Of a stretch of 64,000 nucleotides of DNA, positions 26,020 through 36,435 are shown one piece after another. The stretch comes from Diphasiastrum complanatum (taxonomy: Eukaryota; Streptophyta; Lycopodiopsida; Lycopodiales; Lycopodiaceae). The position numbers and the translations under genes were made by a program. Within the stretch, counting starts at the first letter, position 1; every line of letters starts with the position of its first letter. The stretch spans positions 13,654,906-13,718,905 of the forward strand of contig CM055113.1 of the NCBI GenBank assembly GCA_029204225.1, written 5' to 3'. Below the pieces are notes generated by a model. It searched no databases. It had not been told where the DNA came from and saw only the letters and a program-made list of their open reading frames with translations.

Positions 26020-26022
<3 letters not shown>
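25690..26022 (-). pseudogene. Copia C RNase H C-terminus
   Basis: Minus-strand reading gives ATKETIWLKNLLSDIGL, INPIFHSR and TDIFTKALS, the end of the copia RNase H domain, with at least four stops. It is cut off upstream by the (GA)n tract at 26024, so RT and earlier domains are absent. It lies directly before the purine tract and LTR. Confidence 0.8.

Positions 26023-26023
<1 letters not shown>

Positions 26024-26099
<76 letters not shown>
26024..26099. repeat. (GA)n microsatellite, 76 bp
   Basis: Uninterrupted GA run; the only long CT/GA tract in the window with GA on the plus strand. It abuts the truncation point of copia C. Confidence 0.99.
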
Positions 26100-26102
<3 letters not shown>

Positions 26103-26479
26103 GGGAGATTAGCTCATGTGCTCAACATTACATACATTCTAACCCTAAAAAAAAAACACATTCTAATCTATGGTGCACAAAGAAGTACACCCCACCACCA
26201 TTTTGACTTTGACTACTTAACAAAAACTTTGTAACTTAGTTAACTTAACCTTTGGTCTTCTTAACATTATTTTAATTACATGGCCCAAAGCTTAGTTTAT
26301 GTAAAATACATTACTTACAAGTGCTCATTGGGCTATGGACTTACGCTCGCAGGATGCCATGGCCCTCACAACTTATTTAAGAAAAATTTAGATCCACCCG
26401 TTCAAAAAATTTGAACTCAAAAAGAAAATTTCAATGAAAAAAGCAGCAAAAAAATAAATGATTCTACATCCAAAGAGCC

Positions 26480-26640
26480 CTCATAAACCCATCCACCCAT
26501 TGGCCGCTAATGCTCCTTATTAGGGTTTATGTGGCGGCTGCTCGCGAACGTATTGTAGGGTTTTGAGGGCAACTCTGTTCCTTCGTATATAGCACAAGGA
26601 GCTGTCTCTCATCTCCAACGATCACGAACTCATTCCAGGT
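26480..26640 (+). promoter_or_regulatory. Promoter-like stretch with telo-box and TATA
   Basis: TTAGGGTTTA (26521) and a second TAGGGTTTT (26556) resemble plant telo-boxes, common in promoters of ribosomal-protein and snoRNA genes. TATATA at 26586 is followed by CT-rich sequence and ATTCCAG/GTTGAT (about 26638), a possible 5' UTR exon end. No coding exon could be connected downstream. The gene may be non-coding, truncated or mis-called. Confidence 0.3.
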
Positions 26641-29600
26641 TGATCAGATGAGAGCATGAAATCTGAAAAGCATGTAATTGCTCTTAGCAGTTTCGATAGA
26701 TGGTTGCAATTGCTATGTTTCTGCCTTTGTCAGACTTCCCTCTCTGCTGGTCTAACAGGAAATGCTAGTATTCTATGGTAATTGGCCTTTTGATGCTCGA
26801 ATGCGTCTTTGCAGTGTTTTTTCGACGATACGGAGCTTGGCCTGGTTACAGACAGTTAAATAAATGTTCTGCCACACTTACTTTTGATTATCAATTGTGA
26901 AGAGAATAAATTTTGGCTGCCCATTTGCTTGTATGCTGCGTTTATAATTGTATGAATTGCTTGATGCTTTCTAGCTACTGGATGAGATTTGAGGTTAGAC
27001 GGGGATTTATTCCTTATTGGATTTACTTTTGAGCTTCAAGTTTTCATGCTAATTGCTTCCATCAGAGGCGTTCCTACCATGTCCTTTTTATGTCCATGGA
27101 AGGTGTCGATGGCAGCATAAATCAAATTATCCAGTAACAAACCAACGCAGCTTATGAATCTGATGCGGCGTTGACCTGTCTCCTGGTACATTTTAGAAAG
27201 CTATAGCTTTGGTTGACCTGCTATCCTATAGCTGATAAACGGTATTGATTAAAGTTTGTTACACAGCATGTAAATTTATATCGCTCTATTTTTCTGTTCT
27301 TCAACTGCCTGAGTCGCTGTATTGTTCAAATATTTGCATTTCACAGAAATGATCTTTACCCGTCGATGAAGTAGTTAGTAGATCGACATCATTTATGTGG
27401 ATGACTGCCTTCCAGTTTCTTTTGGCATGTAATTTTGAAATGAAGACTTACCTGTTTCTTCATATGCACATAACCGTCATAACCAGTCCAATCAAAGGAA
27501 CTCAACCTGACGCTACACGCCCATGTCCCAGGATACGAATAGTTCTGATAAGAGCATTTGATCCTTCTGGAATAGAGCAAACGCAACATGTGAAATTTCA
27601 TTCCTTGCTGTTAAAACTTTCAGCCCTTTTTCAAGCCATGGTTTCCTTTGAAATCTTGACTTGTACTGAATAATGTTGTAATTGAGAAGTGGAGGACATC
27701 TTATATAGGAAAAGGAAGGTTGTAAACAGTTTGATTTTAGAGGGTTTGACAACCTTTAAACTTTCTATCTCGTATATAAGAAGTGCCTTCTCCAATTTTT
27801 TCTTCAAAAGTTTCAAAATTTCCACTGTACACCCTTATTTTTTATATTGATCCTGGTCTTCTTTTGAGAGCTATATGGTTAATGAATCGCTTCAAATTCG
27901 GAACCATCAGATACTATGGAATGGAGTCTGAGCACATGTACAGTTATATGCTTCACCAAATGTGAAACTAATTGTAATAGTCTCATCAGTCAAAATAAAA
28001 TGTGCAAAACTTCATTTGAGAATCTGCTTTCATCTGAGGTCTTATGTGCAATAACTCAGGCAGAATAGTTATGGAGATATGTTAGAAGTCCAATGATTTT
28101 AAACTCAATAAACTGCTTGCACGAACCAGAAACTAAAATTTACAACGCTTAATAGATTTGAGGTCACATTGATCAATAATATTTGCTGTACATTTTACCA
28201 ATCAGAAAGCTTTCCTACAAAGTCTTGTTCGTCATTGATTTGTTTATTTTTAACATTTCTATCAAATATGAACTTGAGCTGGAAAGATCCGGAACTCAAG
28301 AATATTTCTGTATCTTATTAGCATTGCCTTAATTTGAGAATATGGTGGAAATCTGTATTTTGGTCCTGTTCCAATCAAGAGGGCTACAAATTAAACAGGC
28401 ACGTACAGCTAAGAGATTTAATGAAAAACTAAAGCACTGATGATTGACTTACTATGGTGGAATTCAATGACTGCTGGAAAACTTGTACCTATTGGCCTGG
28501 GTTGCAAATCAGAAAAATGTTAGGAGAAAAAGAAGCTGATCATAAAGGTACCAAAAGAATCATAGTGTAAAAAACTGTTTGTACTTGAGCTATTATTGAG
28601 TGTTTAAAATCTGTTGTCAGATTCCAAATTTCCAATTCTCATTATCTTTTGGAGCTCAACTTGAAGGTCAGTTGTGCTTAACTATAGGGCCTTGTTTTAT
28701 TAAGCCAAAAGTGCCCAACAAATGCTTTTTCAATCTAATTACATGATCCTTCTGCATGGAGACCTAAATGGCTTTTCAATATGTATTTTGTTACATTCAC
28801 GCCATTAACGTTTCTTGGGATCATTGAAGCTTCTAGATGGGTGAATTACACTATCCATGAACACTATAAAGTCACAAAACAATATGTGAAGATTTCCAGA
28901 AAAGTGGTACCTACTTCTGAATAGTTTATAATTTAAAACATATCATAATTGAAACCCACATGAGAAATCAAGCTTCATTAAGAAATATATGTCTATTACC
29001 AATGATAAAGAAAACTATATATCAATGGTTCTATATTCACAATTTCACAGACATACCAAAATGAATCCCTTCCATGATTTTAGGGTTTATGTATTGGCAT
29101 CCTTGAAAATTGACATATTTGGCACTAGCGTTTGGATTTTGGAATCATTGCTAAAAAATTATTTTGATTGACATTTCAAAAGAATTAAAAAAAACTCATT
29201 TTAATGCTCAAACTCACCTATGAGTGACATCTCATTTTACCGTTATCGTGGCGAAGCTAAAAAGCACCAACTTCACTAGACCCTAGACTCATTCCATGGC
29301 TTGTCATTGGTATGAAAAAACCATAAACAATAAAATAATTAAAATAAACAATATAGCATCATATTGCCTTCTCATTGAGTAAATTATGTGTATTTTCTTT
29401 CAAGAGTTTTTTAAAAAATAAAATCAACTCACAAAAGAAACTAACTACCAAACAATTGAAAAAAGTAGCAACCTTTAATTCATTTAGTAGCATGTACCAA
29501 TTTTCCAAAAACTATGTATTTGTAGATATTTAGCAATTGTGTCTTGGTTACTAGTAGTGAGTTTGAGAGATATCACTTTGTTCAAGTAAATATTAATTAG

Positions 29601-31260
29601 CCACTTGTTCAAGTGAATATTGATTAACGAAAGACAACTTAGTTCCGAGTAGCACAATTTTTTTTTGATAGAAAGTCATCAATATTGGACTTACCTTCAT
29701 TGTAGTCCTACAATTTCTAATGTGTCACATCTATAGTTGATGAAAATATTGAAGCTTTAGATGATGCCATCATTGGTATCATTAGAATGTCGAATTTTCA
29801 TTACAAAGTTTGTTGGGTTATTGGCTTGGATGGGGCTAGGTAGTTGTAGGTTCAATCTTTGGCATCACAACTAGGTTGAAAATAACTTGTCTTTTTCTAT
29901 TGAGTATATATTGTGTTGCACACAGGAGTAATATCGCTCATTTTAGTCCAACTTCTAAATTGCCTTATGCTAAGTTCCTTGATGCACTTGTTTGTTCAAT
30001 TGTAGCAATTTTTGCCAAACATCACCATATACAAATTCAAGTTGCAAGGCAAACCAAGAGGCTTATGCACCACATAGGAAGAGGCAAAACCATTACTATT
30101 CATTAAGTGCATGTCTACTCGATGCTATATATACTCTTTTAAAATCCATGGGGGGCATGGAAGCCTTTGGCTAATGGAACTACGACAATTCGTATGAAGT
30201 AGCAAACATATCACAAGCTCTCCATATGACCATATACAAATGCAAGTCTCAAGGCAAAGCCAATTGGCTCATGCACCACTATAAGAAGAGGTGAAACACT
30301 GAAGCAACACACAAGAGGCAAAGGGAGGCACAAATTACACCAAGCATTATCTAGATCTAGATAGGACTCCGTGTTTTGTTCTCAACAAGTTGTAAATAGT
30401 AGGGTTTCATATTGCAATATTGTGATATTCATTGTTGTTTACATCCAGCATGGTTGCAAGTTTCTTGATCATAAGTGTTGTTTAGATTTTCACCCCTTCC
30501 TAGTTCTCCTTCCCTCTAAAAATAGTAACTATCAAATTTCCCCCTTAAAAGAAGCACTTTTTCCTATGGTACTAGCAGTAATTAGTGTTTTAAAAGCCAT
30601 TGGTTAGTTCTCCATTTGTTTTCTATTTTCTTTTTTCATAAAATGTGTGATTTGGGAATTTAAGTTTCCATAAAACTAAACTTCTTATTGTTAAAAAGTG
30701 ATGACTACTTTAGTGCATTGTATCTTATGTTATCCCAATGGCTAAGTGTCTAGTTTGTATGTAGAAATATAGTGTCTATTGGGTCTTTTGTAATCCAATT
30801 TCTAATCTAGTTATTTGTAGGGGGTTGGAGACCAACTCGAGGTGCTAGTAGGTGAATGGACCTTCCCATTCCTTGGAGGTGGTAAAAAATAAATAAGTAG
30901 TAATCAAAGGAAGTGCTTATAGATTCATATGAGCTTGCTAAGAAGAAGTGGATGAAGGTGGAAAAAAGAATATAAAGATCTACATGTCCATGTCGGTTAG
31001 TTAGTGACTCTTGGATGGTGGCCTAGGTGAGGAGCTTGGGAGACCACACAGACAGTGAGACCATCCCTCGAGGTAAGCATTGTTGCACTTTTTGTTTGAT
31101 TAGTCAACAAAGTTTGTCATTTGTCCAATTTACCTTGTCACGTGTCTTGTTGTCTTTAATTTAAACTACTATGTATGAATGCAATCTAAGAGGCCATGCT
31201 ACCGATTAGAAGATAACGGGGCTTGGCATTTTGCGAGTTTTGCGAGTTTTCTTTCTTGCC
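26641..31260. other. Unassigned DNA
   Basis: No domain, LTR or tRNA is recognised. The first 1.2 kb is less AT-rich and has splice-like sites (for example CCATCAG at 27065), so a spliced non-coding transcript is possible. A weak tRNA-like A/B-box pair (TGGCTTGGATGG, GGTTCAATC) lies at 29820-29860. Confidence 0.35.
30024..30300. repeat. Direct repeat of about 70 bp, 205 bp apart
   Basis: ACCATATACAAAT.CAAGT at 30024 recurs at 30229. Both copies run on through CAAGGCAAA and a GCACCAC(A/T)ATA-like segment to GAAGAGG(C/T). Confidence 0.75.
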
Positions 31261-31267
31261 ATGAGTG

Positions 31268-31605
31268 ACAAAGATAGCACATGGCGTGCTATCTTTTTTA
31301 TGCCACTACTTGATGTTTATTAATCAGAATTGTGGTTTGGCACATAGTTAACAATCCCATAATGAAATCCCAAAATAAAAAAAAACTAAATTTAAAAAAC
31401 ATTTTAGCCTTGTGCTACAAAAAGAAATTTTTTTTTTGACTGAATCACTTGGCACACCGGTGTGCCAAGTAATTCATACTTTTTTTTTTTTTTGCCCTGG
31501 CAGCCCCCCACCATAGCACGTCGGGGTGCTATGGAGGTGGGCTACTAAGGCATTTTTTTTTTCTAAATCACTTGGCAGGTTGGCATGCCAAGTGATTCAG
31601 TCAAT
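31268..31605. repeat. Series of four palindromes separated by T runs
   Basis: In order: AGATAGCAC/GTGCTATCT around 31280; a near-perfect 36-bp palindrome at 31441-31476, whose core CTTGGCACACCGGTGTGCCAAG (31448-31469) is exact; CCATAGCA/TGCTATGG at about 31511-31533 within longer CCCCACC/GGTGGG arms; AATCACTTGGCA/TGCCAAGTGATT at 31566-31597. Poly-T runs of 9-16 bases precede or separate them. CACTTGGCA is shared by the second and fourth. Confidence 0.85.
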
Positions 31606-31620
31606 TTTTTTTTTTTTTTT

Positions 31621-32205
31621 ACACTTGGGCTCCTTGGACTCCTTGTGGTCCCTTGCGGTCCAGCCCACCACTAGGGACCACAAGGAGCCTCCTTGTGGTC
31701 CCTTGCAGTGGCCGAACAGACTACAAGAGGCCTTCTTGTAGTCCAGCCCACTACAAGGGGCCACAAGGAGGCTCCTTGTGGTCTTGCGGTCTCTTGGGCC
31801 GCCACAAGGGAAAAGAATCTTCTTATAGTCCCTTGCGGTGGTCTGGACCGCAAGAAGGCTCCTTGTGGTCCCTTGGGGTAGGCTCCTTGTGGTTCGTTGG
31901 TTGGGTACCCTAAACCCTAAACCCTAAACTGTGAGGGACCACAAGGAGCCTTCTTGCGGTCCCTTGCAGTGGTCTGGACCGTAGGGAGGCGCCTTGCGGT
32001 ATGTTGCGGTCGCACAAGGGACCGCAAGGAGCCTCCTTGCGGTGGGTTGGACCACAAGAAGGGTCTTTGTGGTGCCTTGGGCCACCGCAAAAGACCACAA
32101 GGAGGCTCCTTGCGGTCCAACCCAAGAGATTGCAAGAAGGCTCCTTGTAGCTTCCTGCGGTGGTTGGATGGCACAGAACCACAAGGAGCCTTCTTGCGTT
32201 CATAG
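31621..32205. repeat. Dense array of CCACAAGGAG/CTCCTTGTGG inverted words
   Basis: At least nine CTCCTTG and six CAAGGAG occurrences alternate over 580 bp, many joined back to back. One pair (31673-31703) is a perfect 15-bp-arm hairpin with a one-base spacer. GGTCC(C/A) and TGCGGT/ACCGCA recur between them. ORFs in every frame here are by-products of the repeats. Confidence 0.9.
31908..31929. repeat. Interstitial telomere-type repeat
   Basis: Three perfect CCCTAAA units (complement of plant TTTAGGG), in the middle of the palindrome array. Confidence 0.9.
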
Positions 32206-33658
32206 CCCTCTTGGGCTTTATCTGGCCATGAGATTCCTAGCCTTGAACCTAGCTAATGCACCAAGCCCTAGCCTCAGACTTGGTCCTCCCAAAAGTCCCA
32301 ACGACCTACATTTGCTAGCATGCCATGTGCTATGAAATTTTGCAAGCAAGATATGAAGAAAACTCGCAAAAGATTTACTCGTAGAATGTCAAATGAATTA
32401 GTTGGGCTTCCTAAAGAACTGATTGCGAGGAGACATTTTGGTGTAGAAATATCAAAAGCATCACAATGTACGAAAAATCATCATAGTCCCTTAAGTTTAT
32501 CTTTCTTAAGCGTTTGCTAATGATTGTGTGGGGGAGCATTCAAGGACAACTAACTTGCTTCCACCCAGCCTTGTAGTTTGATGGTCAGGGGTGCCTATTG
32601 TGATTATTGTCAATGACGGTTTTCATTTACGAACGCTTGTCATTTGAAGCTTTAACATAATGTAAGCCTTTCAAATTAAGTGGTAAAGCTCATGAATGAG
32701 TTTTTGGAAATCAAAAGCTAGTGAAACGTGAAGGCTTCAATTTTTTTTTTGAAGTTTAAAGGCTTTCAGATACAAGAGAAAGCATCAATTGCCTATCATT
32801 TTGACAAATTTTCAAAATCTTACTTGTATAGTATGACGGGTAAAAATATTCAATGGCTATATTTTAGAAGCAATAAGGTGTTTGATGATCAATACAGCTG
32901 TCAAACTACAAGGCTGCTTCCAATGAATGAAGCAATAGCTCTTTGTCATGGACCATTGTTTTGAATTATGCACTCAACCAAAAATGGAATGAGTTGATTT
33001 AGATCTAACATACTTCTAATAGTATTCATATCATGGGTAGATGGTTATTGGTTATTGGATTCCATTTTTGTGACTATGACCACTTCAAACACTAAGAGAA
33101 GAATCCATTTTCCAAATAATCAAAGCAATAATTGAAAGAGTAACTCTTGGAGTCTAAACAAATAGGATAGTAAATATATTATAATGATGGCTTCACAATA
33201 ATGATGTTGGTGATCATGAACATGCCAAAAGTTGACAAACAACCATACACGTTTGAGGTATAGAATGGGCTTGTAGGGCCATCGACAACTATAGATGCCG
33301 ACTACCTTCAAATCTATTATTAGAACAACTAAATTGTTATATGCTTGAAAGAAGCATGCAAATTATTGATAGCTAAGGGAGTTAATCTAGTAGTATTGAC
33401 TAATGGCAAGACACCAATTGTTTTGTAGGAGAATTTAGGTGAGGCTATTTTTTGAGATTTTATACCCCACATTCCATTAATATAGTGAGATCTTCCTCAA
33501 GGGATTCCTACTCAAATTGTCTTAAGAACAAAGGTACATTTGCCCTTAGGTTTGACGTGCCTCTTCATCAATCTTAGTATGGTAATGACCCTTGATAGTT
33601 CTAAGGCCAAGTGGAAGAAGAGAGGCAATCATTCAAAACATTTTATCTCTTGTCTATT
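32206..33658. other. Unassigned DNA
   Basis: Short ORFs only, with no domain or structured repeat, up to the target duplication of SINE copy 2. Confidence 0.4.
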
Positions 33659-33772
33659 CATTACTTGAAGTGATCCAATGGGGTTCGCTCAGTTGGTTAG
33701 CTTGGCATCCGGAGTATCTTTGGTCCCAGGTTCGAGCCTCCCCTTGGAAACCAAGAAGCATTACTTGAAGTG
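33659..33772 (+). mobile_element. tRNA-derived SINE, copy 2, with target duplication
   Basis: An 86-bp insert (33673-33758) between perfect 14-bp direct repeats CATTACTTGAAGTG (33659-33672 and 33759-33772). Same head, boxes (TTCGCTCAGTTGG; GGTTCGAGCC) and 3' end ACCAAGAAG as copy 1, with about 8 of 86 positions different. Two copies of identical length, each with its own duplication, define this as a real, very short SINE family. Confidence 0.87.
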
Positions 33773-36435
33773 TCTCGAGTTCTTGCATCAAAGTGTTAAG
33801 GTGGCTGCCAATAAATGGTGCATGGTGGACAATATTTCAATTGTTAGGGATGAGGCTACAACTTGAAGAGAGGCAGCATCAAAACTAAGATTTGTAAGTT
33901 GTGGAATATGGTGGTAAACTTTACAGTTTTTTTAAATGCATCACGAGCACCTCCAAAAATGACTCAAGATGTACAACTTTTAAAAATGGCACCTTATCCT
34001 ATCAATTTCAACTGGTTACCAATGACGCGTTGAATCTAATGTTGTTATTCCAAAACTCCCTCAACAATGCAATGCGTCCTTTCAAAGATCCATAAGATCT
34101 ACATTTTGTTCCAAGTATTGAGGTACAACTAGCTCATTTTCAAATTAAACCAAGATCAAATTAAACCTAGAGAAATTTCCAATTATGTTTTGTTACAACT
34201 ATATTTGGAAAATGTTGAATTGATGCAACACTTTCTACTCATTCTACCAAGGAAACTTTTACATCAAAAAGGGACAAATATGCCACCATTCAAAATTCCA
34301 CCTAATAAATAATTACTTTCAATAGATCTTGCAATTGTGCAATAGGGTATCAACCATAAGTGGCTTAAGAAAATGGCTACGGAATTTCACGAGGCAACAA
34401 AGATTCATAATTTCAATTAGACCTTCAATGCTTTCCCTAAGTGCAAGGCCATCAAGATAACAATATGTTACATGGCCAAGGTTGAGGCTTTAGCCAAGTA
34501 TTTCTTATCAACAACATAAGAAATGGGGCATCGATATATTATCCTTGCAGTAGGCACAAGTTTTCACTTGAATCTGATGAGACAACCAATGCTTTGTCAT
34601 AATGTGTGCTACAAAATTCTGGACTCCCAAGTATTCCTGCCACACACTAGTTCATTTTCTTGAGAGAGATTTAAAACATTATAGACTAGGGATTCTAGTA
34701 AAAATTCCTGAACACAAGTCCCACAAAAAACTTGAATCTATATAGGATTTTCAAAGAATTCTCCCAATATTCTTGGCAAGAAGACATACAAGATACAAAG
34801 CTATCTACAAGCAAACGTGGTTTCAACGATGATCAATCAACACTGGAGTGACAAGTCTGAAAGGTGTGGACTTGATTTGAGTAAAGTGTGGACCCTAATT
34901 CGTAATAGCACTCAATTAATATTTTGTCACCAACCCTGCTAACAAGTAGCATGGATGCCCCTAAGCTCCCTGTAAGTTATTATATTCAAAGAATCATGAT
35001 TCAAACTCTTTCTAGTTGACTTTTAAATTCAAAAAAAAAAATGTCGATCATTTTTTCTCTTTAAAGATTTGGTTAACAAGAGTGTTACTAAAAATTGGTG
35101 CATGGTAAATAGCATTGTTGACTCTTTCTATAAGTTAGCAATTCTTTTTCAAAAAACAAAACCTGCTTGAATCAAACCTTTGAATAACATTCGAGTCTAT
35201 TCGTATTTTTTGGTTACTGTAAAGTGTATGTGGATGGTGGCATAGATCTCACTCAAGGTCCACGTCACCACTTGTGGATATATGAAAGCTCAAAGACCGT
35301 TACGTCTATGGTGACATCATATTTCTTAATTGCACAATTTAAACTTGACGATGAACTGTAAGAAAAAAAGTGACCTCAGCATCAATAGTTTATCTCCTTT
35401 GAGGTGATCCAATATGAAGTAAAAATTGATCAAAATTCTCATACCTAAAGAAAGCAGAAATCTTTTCAACATGCAAAACACACATTAGCCACCCTTTATC
35501 GACAAATGGCAAGCAATCAATGAAACAAGGGAGAACAACAAGTGGATGCCACTATTCCAATATTCAAGGAAATACCTATCAATTTTTGGAAGAATGGTCC
35601 ATAACCATAGTTTCAAGCACCCTCAATGTCAAGCTCTTGAAGTGACATAAGAACACTCACTTTATTATCATTGATGATAAGCCAATTATAACAAGTCTTT
35701 GAGCTAGTAATCAAGTTTATAGAAGTCACATATTTGATCAAATTTAGCTCAGACTGCTCATGGAAGCAGTTTCTAATTCAAATACTTTTTTAAAGACTTG
35801 ATTACTACCTCAATCTTGAAGTACTTACTGAAACAAATGCTGCATAATACCAACATCAGCGGTTACATTTTACAAATATGTGACTTCGATGAGCTTAATT
35901 ATTTCCATTTTAGATCACATGCATCTAATCTCAGAACAAACAAGCCAAAAACCTTCTGCTTCTTTCGTTATCAATAACAAAAAATCAAGCACAAAAATTT
36001 TGAATCCAGGTGGAGACACAAGCAGTGAGAATCATCTTATTCTTCGCTTTAACATGTGTAAAGTTACATATTGTGTAAACATACAAGAAATTTGAATATT
36101 AAAGTACAAATGAAGCTGTAGGAGAGAAAATCCCCTTTGCTACAATATCTACTCAGCTACATATTCCTGAGTTTGCAAGGCTATTAGAATAAAGCTTTCA
36201 GCATCAATCCCTTAATGACCTTCACTAAATACCTGCAATGGATGACCGTCAAATAGTTCCTATACACAAGATGTGTAACACGGAACATCAACCTTTCTGT
36301 TGGTGATGAGTCATGAAGTTAATCCTGATTCTGAATCATCCAAAGATACAGGGTCAGGCTCTTCAGATAGTTCATCAAATAGCGTGCACAAATGCAACTA
36401 TAAATTGAATCATTTGAGATCATCTGCCCTGCTGA
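33773..36435. other. Unassigned DNA downstream of the Mpv17/PMP22 gene
   Basis: AT-rich and without recognised domains. Part must contain the 3' UTR and poly-A site of the minus-strand gene ending at 36436 (AATAAA-like A/T stretches occur, none decisive). Confidence 0.4.

Noticed and set aside
29820-29870. Third SINE from a tRNA-like A/B-box pair
   Set aside because: No target duplication and no alignment to the 86-bp family; kept only as a weak remark.
31908-31929. A true telomere or chromosome end
   Set aside because: Only three CCCTAAA units, flanked by ordinary sequence on both sides; at most an interstitial remnant.
31526-32335. Multiple overlapping ORFs of 60-113 codons on both strands
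   Set aside because: They arise from the CCACAAGGAG inverted-word array, which lacks stops in many frames; no domain or start context supports any of them.
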